Shown here: piece by piece, positions 58,292 through 64,000 of the stretch
Layout: each line of letters begins with the position of its first letter
Numbering within the stretch: position 1 is the stretch's first letter
NCBI RefSeq assembly: GCF_002135355.1
Contig: NZ_NEGE01000001.1
Location: forward strand, 1-64,000
Direction of reading: 5' to 3'
Length of the DNA stretch: 64,000 bases
Source of the DNA: Acinetobacter sp. ANC 4169
Lineage (GTDB): Bacteria; Pseudomonadota; Gammaproteobacteria; Pseudomonadales; Moraxellaceae
Translations under genes and position numbers: made by a program
The notes under the pieces: model-generated
Told to the model about the DNA's origin: nothing
Database searches by the model: none
The model's input: only the letters and a program-made list of their open reading frames with translations

Positions 58292-58741
58292 CTAGATCAG
58301 ATATTTAAAATAACTATAATTGGGATGATTTTCTACAAACACATAGTTTTGCTTTTGATAAAAATGCGCCGCATTTTTGGTGTCAGTATTCAGGCACAGT
58401 GCTGAAAAATTGGCACGCGCCTCTTTTTCCAGCTGTTGTAATAATTGCTTGCCTACACCATGCTTACGATATTTAGGCAAGACATAAAAACGACGTACCC
58501 GGCCAATACGGCTATCAATTTCGTTTTCATTCCACTGCTGGTTTAAACCGCCACAGGCAATTAATTTGTCACCATCATAAACAAAAAGCAGAAATTCTCC
58601 CGGTAGATTGAACCGGTTTTTGCCGCTGTCATATTCCTCAATCAACCGATCAACAAACTGAAATCCTTCTTGCTGTGCCTGCTTGGCTAATTCCTTGATT
58701 TGTTCAGGTAATTGTTCAGCTTTATCAATCGTGATATTCAT
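58292..58741 (-). CDS. GNAT family N-acetyltransferase
   Basis: A 149-residue acetyltransferase. The acetyl-CoA pyrophosphate loop is RKHGVGKQL (motif A, about residue 113); 'LIACGGLNQQWNENEIDSRIGRVRRFYVLPKYR' is the preceding strand/helix. 'NAAHFYQKQNYVFVENH' is motif B. The acceptor is unknown and cannot be read from sequence. It is a single leftward gene with a terminator, divergent from the adenosine-kinase-like gene. ATG at 58741, preceded by AGGAAGGTTAG. Confidence 0.88.
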   Translation of the reverse strand: MNITIDKAEQLPEQIKELAKQAQQEGFQFVDRLIEEYDSGKNRFNLPGEFLLFVYDGDKLIACGGLNQQWNENEIDSRIGRVRRFYVLPKYRKHGVGKQLLQQLEKEARANFSALCLNTDTKNAAHFYQKQNYVFVENHPNYSYFKYLI

Positions 58742-58878
58742 CTAACCTTCCTTATTCTGTCCTGTATTGCATTTTGAACGAATAAACTGACTATACATTG
58801 AATTTTATTCATCAATCTACAGCAATCATGAGCATTGGTGTAAACTTAGCGTTTTAATTTAAAATGTGAATGAAAGAC

Positions 58879-59883
58879 ATGACAACTGTTGATCTTTTTG
58901 CAATTGGTAATGCATTAATTGACCAAGAATTTAAAGTCTCTGACGATTTCCTGATTCAACAAAATTTGCAAAAAGGCACTATGCAGTTAACTGACGGTGA
59001 AACACAAGCAAATTTATATAATAATTTAAAAGAAACACAACTATACAAAGGTCAAGCATCAGGCGGATCTGCTGCAAATACCACTGTTGCTTTCAGTGCA
59101 CTTGGTAGCAAGGCATTTTATGCTTGCCGTGTAGGTGATGATGAGCTTGGTCAAATTTACCTGAAAGGTTTAAACGAAGCAGGTATTCACACTGCCAAAC
59201 AATCCGTAAGTGAAGGCGTGACTGGTACTTGTATGGTTCTGGTGAGTCCTGATTCCGAACGTACCATGCAAACTTATCTCGGCATTACCGCTGAACTGAG
59301 TGAAACACAAATTGATTTTGAACCCTTAAAGACCGCAAAATGGCTGTATATTGAAGGCTATTTGTCCACTAGCGATACTGCAAGACTTGCCGTTAAACAG
59401 GCACGTGAAATTGCCAAAGCACATGGGGTAAAAATCGCACTGACACTTTCTGACCCGGCAATGGTGCAATATGCACGTCAAGGCTTAGATGAGCTGATTG
59501 ATGATGGCGTTGACTTATTGTTATGCAATCAGCATGAAGCCTTAATGTATACAGAAACAGATTCCATTGAAGCAGCACTTGCTAAATTGCAATTAAAAAG
59601 CACATACACTGTCATTACATTGTCAGCTGAAGGCGCTTTAATCTCCGATTCTGAGCAAACCATCAAGTTACCAGGACGTAAAGTGACCGCAGTTGATGCC
59701 AATGGTGCTGGCGACGCATTTGCCGGTGCATTCCTGTATGCCTTAAATGCTGGACTAAGCCTGAAAGCTGCTACTGAATTGGCAATCCTGATTTCAAGTG
59801 AAGTGGTTTCACAATTTGGTCCACGCCTGAGCGTAGAACATTACGCAGAATTATTAAACAACTTCCAGAAGGAATGCGCATAA
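58879..59883 (+). CDS. PfkB family carbohydrate kinase, adenosine-kinase-like
   Basis: A 334-residue ribokinase/PfkB-type kinase. The N-terminal 'FAIGNALIDQEFKV' and the 'GGSAANTTVAFSALG' motif bind the sugar; the C-terminal 'DANGAGDAFAGAFLYAL' contains the anion hole and the catalytic aspartate of the PfkB family 2 signature. The length and overall pattern fit adenosine kinase, which phosphorylates adenosine to AMP, but ribokinase-like substrates remain possible. I chose the ATG at 58879 (MTTVDLF), near family starts; 58870 is the alternative. It overlaps the Rieske gene by one base (TAATG). Confidence 0.87.
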   Translation: MTTVDLFAIGNALIDQEFKVSDDFLIQQNLQKGTMQLTDGETQANLYNNLKETQLYKGQASGGSAANTTVAFSALGSKAFYACRVGDDELGQIYLKGLNEAGIHTAKQSVSEGVTGTCMVLVSPDSERTMQTYLGITAELSETQIDFEPLKTAKWLYIEGYLSTSDTARLAVKQAREIAKAHGVKIALTLSDPAMVQYARQGLDELIDDGVDLLLCNQHEALMYTETDSIEAALAKLQLKSTYTVITLSAEGALISDSEQTIKLPGRKVTAVDANGAGDAFAGAFLYALNAGLSLKAATELAILISSEVVSQFGPRLSVEHYAELLNNFQKECA

Positions 59884-60209
59884 TGATTAAAATTGCCATG
59901 ACGGAAGAGATTCCTGAACGTGAAGCACGTTCATACGAAACGCCGAATGGTGATACTATCTTCATTACTCAGCGTGATGGTTCATTCTATGCCTATCAGA
60001 ATCTCTGTCCTCACTTGCAAGTCGAACTGGAGTTTTTGGAAAACCAGTTTCTAGACCGTGATCAGGAATATATTGAATGCTCTACCCATGGTGCATTGTT
60101 CCTGGTTGAAAGCGGTGAATGTATTTCTGGCCCATGCCAAGGGCAATCACTTGAAAAAGTTGAAATTACCGTGCATTCTGATGGTGGAATTTACCTGAAA
60201 GAAGAATAA
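59883..60209 (+). CDS. Rieske [2Fe-2S] domain protein
   Basis: A 108-residue protein with a Rieske cluster site: C42-P-H44 and C66-S-T-H69, 21 residues apart, with extra length between the pairs. The small soluble type resembles ferredoxin components of dioxygenases, but no oxygenase genes are near. 'NLCPHLQVELEFLEN' and 'IECSTHGALFLVESGECISGPCQGQ' are the cluster loops. Start at the ATG at 59883, AAGGAATGCGCATA upstream, overlapping the kinase stop. Likely cotranscribed with the kinase and the YqiJ-like gene. Confidence 0.87.
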   Translation: MIKIAMTEEIPEREARSYETPNGDTIFITQRDGSFYAYQNLCPHLQVELEFLENQFLDRDQEYIECSTHGALFLVESGECISGPCQGQSLEKVEITVHSDGGIYLKEE

Positions 60210-60226
60210 ACCCAATGGAATTTGCC

Positions 60227-60844
60227 ATGCTTGAGTTTCTGCAAGACTATAACTTAATCCCGTTTCATTTAAGTTTATTGGCTTTAATTTTACTCAGCAT
60301 GGTAGAAACCATTGGCTATTACTTCAATATTCGCCCAACTCAATTTTTAAAAGCACTTTCACCCAAAAAACTCACCGACTCGCCGTTTCTTAACGTCAAA
60401 TTTTCCAAGACACTGATTGTGGTGTTTTTACTGATGAACTTCAGTTTTTCAGGCTATTTTCTGCAACTTTGCGTATTTTCACAGCAGCAAAAATTCCTGC
60501 CTGCTTATTACCTGATTATCCCTGCACTGATCATTGCAGTGTTTTTCACTGTCTTTATGATTCATTGCCTAGACCAAGTCATCAAGCCGTCACTGACCAA
60601 GCAACAAGTCAGTTTGTTAGGACGCTTGGCGACCATTTCCAGCGGTAATGCCCGCCCGGGGTTTTCCGCACAAGCACGGGTCAGAGACAGTTTTGGACAA
60701 CTACATTATGTACAGGTGGAGCCTGAATTTGGTGAACTGGAATTTCAATCGCAAATTATTTTAATTCGCTTAAAAAAGTCCCACTATATCGCTAAAAAAA
60801 TATCTAAATCCAATAGTTTATTTAGCATGGACAATCATCAGTAG
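60227..60844 (+). CDS. YqiJ-like membrane protein with OB-fold tail
   Basis: A 205-residue membrane protein: hydrophobic segments at about 10-30, 60-85 and 91-118, then a soluble C-terminal region 'LLGRLATISSGNARPGFSAQARVRDSFGQLHYVQVEPEFGELEFQSQIILI'. That tail matches the OB-fold of YqiJ, a NfeD-like family usually encoded beside a flotillin (yqiK). No flotillin gene is present here. The start is the ATG at 60227 (GGA 8 nt before); an ATG at 60215 adds four residues. It begins 18 bp after the Rieske gene. Confidence 0.72.
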   Translation: MLEFLQDYNLIPFHLSLLALILLSMVETIGYYFNIRPTQFLKALSPKKLTDSPFLNVKFSKTLIVVFLLMNFSFSGYFLQLCVFSQQQKFLPAYYLIIPALIIAVFFTVFMIHCLDQVIKPSLTKQQVSLLGRLATISSGNARPGFSAQARVRDSFGQLHYVQVEPEFGELEFQSQIILIRLKKSHYIAKKISKSNSLFSMDNHQ

Positions 60845-60864
60845 CATTCAATTACTAAATGATT

Positions 60865-60897
60865 AAAAACCAGATGAGTCGTCCACTCAACTGGTTT
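60865..60897 (-). terminator. Probable terminator of the DUF937 gene
   Basis: AAACCAG..TGAGT/ACTCA..CTGGTTT stem with one mismatch and a CGTCC loop; the T-run (TTTTTAATC) is on the minus strand. Confidence 0.6.
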
Positions 60898-60905
60898 AAT
60901 AAATC

Positions 60906-61574
60906 TTAGCGTTTCAGAAAACCCGACACTAAGTTCATCACCTGTTGAATATCAGCATTGGCTTCCTGTTTATTGGTTTGTTCGCCTTGTGGCGTCAGGG
61001 AATCGATAATTTGCGGCAACACTTTGGAAATAGCGCCATAAATATCCTGCGTAGGCACCTGGTTTTCTTGTGCGACCTGTTGTACTTCCTGCTCATCAAA
61101 CAGCCCTTGAACTTGCTGCTGATCTACACTGGCATTTTCGCCCGGTCCTGTAGAGACCCAGTCATCCACCTGACTGTTTAGCCCCATACCTTTTAGTTTA
61201 TCCAATGCCCCTTGTATGCCGCCCTGCTTCTGAATCCAGGCAAGTACCAAGGGAAGCACGGCTATTAATAAGGTTTTGGTATTAATTGATCCGACATTAC
61301 TGCGTTGCTGGGTTTGTTGCTGGTTCTGTTGACCACTTAAATGGCCCAGCACTGCTCCCAGAATTCCACCCAATCCACCTTGTTGACGCTGCTGGTTATT
61401 GGGATTTTGTTGGCCTTGTTGATTGTTTTGTTGATTGTGCTGAGCATTATTACCACTCATTTGCCCAAATACCGAACCTAAAATATCACCTAAACCACCT
61501 TGCTGAGATTGTTGCTGCTTTCCGCCCAAAGCCTGTTTAGCGAGTATTTCAACGATATTGCTCAGATTAGTCAT
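60906..61574 (-). CDS. DUF937 (YidB-like) protein with Q/N-rich linkers
   Basis: A 222-residue protein. A helix-glycine unit 'GGLGDILGSVFGQMSG' occurs at 26-41 and again, slightly changed, at 66-81, with Asn/Gln-rich linkers (42-63, 82-91) rich in NQQ and QQQ. The C-terminal part (from about 100) contains the DUF937/YidB region ('TKTLLIAVLPLVLAWIQKQGGIQGALDKLKGMG'). Function unknown in the family. The low-complexity linkers could drive self-association. Stands alone, with a terminator. ATG at 61574, preceded by AAAGGATAATGCG. Confidence 0.8.
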   Translation of the reverse strand: MTNLSNIVEILAKQALGGKQQQSQQGGLGDILGSVFGQMSGNNAQHNQQNNQQGQQNPNNQQRQQGGLGGILGAVLGHLSGQQNQQQTQQRSNVGSINTKTLLIAVLPLVLAWIQKQGGIQGALDKLKGMGLNSQVDDWVSTGPGENASVDQQQVQGLFDEQEVQQVAQENQVPTQDIYGAISKVLPQIIDSLTPQGEQTNKQEANADIQQVMNLVSGFLKR

Positions 61575-61682
61575 CGCATTATCCTTTTATAAGACTCCTA
61601 AAAGAATACGATGCTTTTAAAGCAATAAATAATCCGGATTTGTTAAAATTTGCAAGATATAAGGACTTTAACAATAAAGAAA

Positions 61683-62153
61683 TTACCAGCGAAATTTATT
61701 CCAGTTTTCCGGATTTGCCCAAAACTTGGAATTAAACCAGTCCGGCACATGCTTATAGGTTAAAATATTGAATTGCCACAAAGCAAAATCGCTATCATGT
61801 TGGGTTTTGTCAATCAGTTGAGTAAAGCCCAAAGAACGCAATAATTTCTCATCTTGCAATCGGCTAACGACCACAATTCGTTTTGCCATTAAATCACGCA
61901 GTTTCACCAACAGTTGCGACTTCTGCACATCAGAAAGCGCGACCAACTCTTGCGAGTCCATCACCACAAAACCCAGGTCATATCGCTGGGTAAAAGGCAG
62001 ATTTAAAAACTCAGTTACGTTAAAATAGTGCCAATGAATTGATTGATTATTGTCGTATTGTGCAAGATTTTGACCAATACATAATGCAGTTTGAATAGGC
62101 TGTTCTTTGGATAAATCGTCTAGCATTGACGTGATGACATTCTGTTCAGCCAT
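61683..62153 (-). CDS. DUF6231-like protein
   Basis: A 156-residue soluble protein with a Rossmann-like core: 'TALCIGQNLAQYD' (strand-turn), 'RYDLGFVVMDSQELVAL' and 'LMAKRIVVVSRLQ'. The pattern recalls the C-terminal part of SAM-dependent or nucleotide-binding proteins, and the position beside DUF2797 matches DUF6231 as I recall it; no catalytic motif is seen. The start is the ATG at 62153 with AAGGACGCAG before it, rather than a longer frame from 62204. Only 34 bp separate it from the divergent DUF2797 gene. Confidence 0.62.
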   Translation of the reverse strand: MAEQNVITSMLDDLSKEQPIQTALCIGQNLAQYDNNQSIHWHYFNVTEFLNLPFTQRYDLGFVVMDSQELVALSDVQKSQLLVKLRDLMAKRIVVVSRLQDEKLLRSLGFTQLIDKTQHDSDFALWQFNILTYKHVPDWFNSKFWANPENWNKFRW

Positions 62154-62187
62154 AACTGCGTCCTTATTATTGAAGAGAGTATTCTGT

Positions 62188-63060
62188 ATGGAACTACAAG
62201 GCATTTGCCATAAAATGCATGCAGGTCTTAAGGACCTTAGTGTAACTGATCAACATACACACAAGGCAAATGTTGAATATAAATTTATTCTAGATCGTTC
62301 AGAAGTTGACCTGCCATTCAATTTAGGCCAGGAAATCGAGATCGAGTGGACCGGCAATATCTATTGCGTATCTTGTGGTAACAAAACCAACAAATCCTTT
62401 TCACAGGGTCACTGCTTTAAATGTTTCAAAACCAAAGCATCCTGTGACATGTGTATTATGAAACCGGAAACCTGTCATTATCACCTCGGCACTTGCCGTG
62501 AAGACAGTTTTGCCCACGAAGTATGTTTCCAGCCGCATATTGTCTATCTGGCCAATTCAAGCGCATTAAAAGTTGGAATTACCCGCCTTGGACAAATGCC
62601 TACGCGCTGGCTGGATCAAGGGGCAACGCAAGCCTTGCCGATTATGAAGGTCGGCTCCCGCCGTCTTTCAGGCCAACTGGAAATCATGTTTGGCACTCAA
62701 GTGGCCGACAAGACCGATTGGCGCAAACTGCTTAAAGGCGAAGCCGAACCACTCAATTTAATTGAGGTGCGTGAACAGCTGATTGAAGAATTTGCACCGA
62801 AAATTCAGACCATACGTGATGAATTTAGCCAGAACCTGGAATTTAACGAAACTATTGAAGTGATGGAAGATGAACTGCCACGTGAGTTTGTTTATCCGGT
62901 TGAACAATATCCAGAAAAAGTCAAATCGCATAATTTGGATAAAACCCCGATTATTCGCGGCAAGTTACAAGGGATTAAAGGACAGTATCTGATTTTAGAT
63001 ACAGGGGTCATTAATATCCGTAAATATTCAGGCTATGAGCTTAAAATCCGTGCTGAATAA
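62188..63060 (+). CDS. DUF2797 zinc-ribbon protein
   Basis: A 290-residue protein of the DUF2797 family. Cysteines at 60, 63, 76, 79, 86, 89, 96, 103 and 113 make zinc-finger-like CxxC pairs. A GIY-YIG-like segment follows ('HIVYLANSSALKVGITRLGQMPTRWLDQGATQALPI', about 117-152), which in related proteins binds or cuts nucleic acid. Activity is not established. The start is the ATG at 62188, with GAAGAGAGTATTCTGT before it; a longer frame from 62107 runs into the divergent gene. It ends in a bidirectional hairpin. Confidence 0.85.
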   Translation: MELQGICHKMHAGLKDLSVTDQHTHKANVEYKFILDRSEVDLPFNLGQEIEIEWTGNIYCVSCGNKTNKSFSQGHCFKCFKTKASCDMCIMKPETCHYHLGTCREDSFAHEVCFQPHIVYLANSSALKVGITRLGQMPTRWLDQGATQALPIMKVGSRRLSGQLEIMFGTQVADKTDWRKLLKGEAEPLNLIEVREQLIEEFAPKIQTIRDEFSQNLEFNETIEVMEDELPREFVYPVEQYPEKVKSHNLDKTPIIRGKLQGIKGQYLILDTGVINIRKYSGYELKIRAE

Positions 63061-63075
63061 GCTTTAATTCAGCCA

Positions 63076-63107
63076 TAAAAAAACCTGCGTTAACGCAGGT
63101 TTTTTCT
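63076..63107. terminator. Bidirectional terminator
   Basis: AAAAAACCTGCGTT/AACGCAGGTTTTTT palindrome with T-runs on both strands, between convergent DUF2797 and ppiD. Confidence 0.9.
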
Positions 63108-63117
63108 TTACAGCAGA

Positions 63118-64000
63118 TTATTTAATTTTTGCATGTGCTTTTAGATATTGGGTGTAATCATCCAGTTCTTGTTGACCGCGGAGTTGCTGATACAACTTGG
63201 ACAATTCATTCAATTGCTCATCACTTAAAGCACTGGAAGCCGTTTTATTGACATTCGATACAGCAACCACCACCAACTCATTTGGCAATGCTGCAGTTGT
63301 GACCGACCACATGCCTGCTTTCGGTGCTGGAACGCTAAATGCTGCACGTTCAATTTCACGTTTCAAACCTTGTGAACGTGCAAAAACACCCGCACTTTCA
63401 AACGCAATTTTACTTTTCGCCGCTACTGTTGCCGCAGGTTGTGATTTAAAGCCATCAAGCGCAGCCTGGATTTTCGCTTTCGCTGCATCCAATGCTTTCT
63501 GTTCAATGAGTTTCGCTTTTACACCAGGGGTTGCTTCAGCCAAAGTTTGCCCCCCAGCCGCATGATAATTACGCACTTTCACCCAAACGGTATTACCATT
63601 TTCCATCTGGATGCTGCTAGATGCATTACGGTCACCATTTTTCACATCGTCATTAAACAGCTTAACTTTAACATTGGCATCGCTCAGTACAGGATGTTGA
63701 GTAGCCAAAGTCATACCCTTAACTGACTGAACGCTTACACCTTTAACTTCTTGGGCCACCACATCCAGTGCATCGCTACCCACCACCATTTCATTCAGGC
63801 CATTTACTGCATCCGAGAATGAATTGGCAGCTTTACTCTTTTGCAACTCGGCCAGCAAACGTGGTTTTTCAGTTTCAAATGAAGGCAGCTTCACTGCAGC
63901 TGCTTCTGTTTCAATTAAATGATAACCATACTGGGTTTTAACTGGCGCTGAAACCTGTGCTGATTTTAATAAAGCAACGGTTTGATCGAATGCATCGCCA
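63118..64000 (-). CDS. ppiD: Peptidylprolyl isomerase PpiD, C-terminal part (5' end outside window)
   Basis: The frame runs open to the right edge, so the start and the N-terminal membrane anchor are missing; at least 293 residues are present. The segment nearest the edge, 'VSAPVKTQYGYHLIETEAA', is the end of a parvulin PPIase domain. A charged helical linker and a second, degenerate C-terminal region follow, as in PpiD. The protein would be anchored in the inner membrane with its bulk in the periplasm, helping outer-membrane and secreted proteins leave the Sec translocon. A GTG-started shorter reading is not meaningful since the frame continues. Confidence 0.88.
   Translation of the reverse strand, partial: GDAFDQTVALLKSAQVSAPVKTQYGYHLIETEAAAVKLPSFETEKPRLLAELQKSKAANSFSDAVNGLNEMVVGSDALDVVAQEVKGVSVQSVKGMTLATQHPVLSDANVKVKLFNDDVKNGDRNASSSIQMENGNTVWVKVRNYHAAGGQTLAEATPGVKAKLIEQKALDAAKAKIQAALDGFKSQPAATVAAKSKIAFESAGVFARSQGLKREIERAAFSVPAPKAGMWSVTTAALPNELVVVAVSNVNKTASSALSDEQLNELSKLYQQLRGQQELDDYTQYLKAHAKIK

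Overview
The window is a stretch of chromosome from a gammaproteobacterium of the Moraxellaceae, almost certainly an Acinetobacter species. The grounds are the AT-rich base composition, the 16S rRNA 5' end at the left edge, and several neighbourhoods that I know from this genus or its relatives: pyrG-kdsA-eno-ftsB-ispD, rnd-ycgL, recR-ybaB, clpS-clpA near argC, cydPABX-ybgE, and rpiA divergent from ilvA. No prophage, insertion sequence, tRNA or CRISPR array was seen. Nearly all of the sequence is housekeeping chromosome, with small accessory or uncharacterised genes between the conserved blocks.

Layout. 0-9.5 kb: start of a 16S rRNA gene reading left, its leader and promoter, an exported DUF2057 protein, two tandem nitroreductase-like genes, ftsY, a pair of exported M16 peptidase-family genes (one with and one without the zinc motif), several small proteins, and a two-CBS-domain protein. 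9.6-15 kb: a likely leftward operon of rnd, ycgL, a small membrane protein, a MoxR ATPase, a VWA/CoxE protein and a stand-alone trpB. 15-20.3 kb: recR-ybaB, metZ, an alpha/beta hydrolase with a beta-hydroxyacid dehydrogenase, an exported YARHG-like protein and a HIT protein. 20.3-25.5 kb: a general porin behind a tandem Pho-box-like array, then the cytochrome bd operon with two small subunits. 25.5-33 kb: rodA and the ispD-ftsB-eno-kdsA-pyrG cluster, then a lipoprotein.

33-41.6 kb: a CinA-like gene, prpC and prpB with a divergent TetR-type regulator, argF, and a large two-TM coiled-coil protein of unknown function. 41.6-50.5 kb: clpA, clpS, a DUF6776-like protein, argC, a YgjP-type metallopeptidase, rpiA and ilvA. 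50.8-58 kb: a KtrAB-type potassium uptake pair, outer-membrane phospholipase A, a large M16C metalloprotease and a repeat-built membrane protein. 58-64 kb: a GNAT acetyltransferase, an adenosine-kinase-like gene with a Rieske protein and a YqiJ-like protein, a Q/N-rich DUF937 protein, DUF6231-like and DUF2797 genes, and the 3' part of ppiD at the right edge.

Regulation visible in the sequence: many hairpin-plus-T-run terminators, several shared by convergent genes; an 11-bp-phased CTGTCAT array before the porin, suggesting PhoB control; a cluster of ATTTTAGTCA repeats before the cyd operon, with a second 15-bp copy before the M16C protease; and two copies of a genus-type intergenic palindromic element. 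Start codons were moved from the longest frame where a Shine-Dalgarno sequence or signal peptide favoured another. Functions come from recognised family motifs and were not checked by any search.
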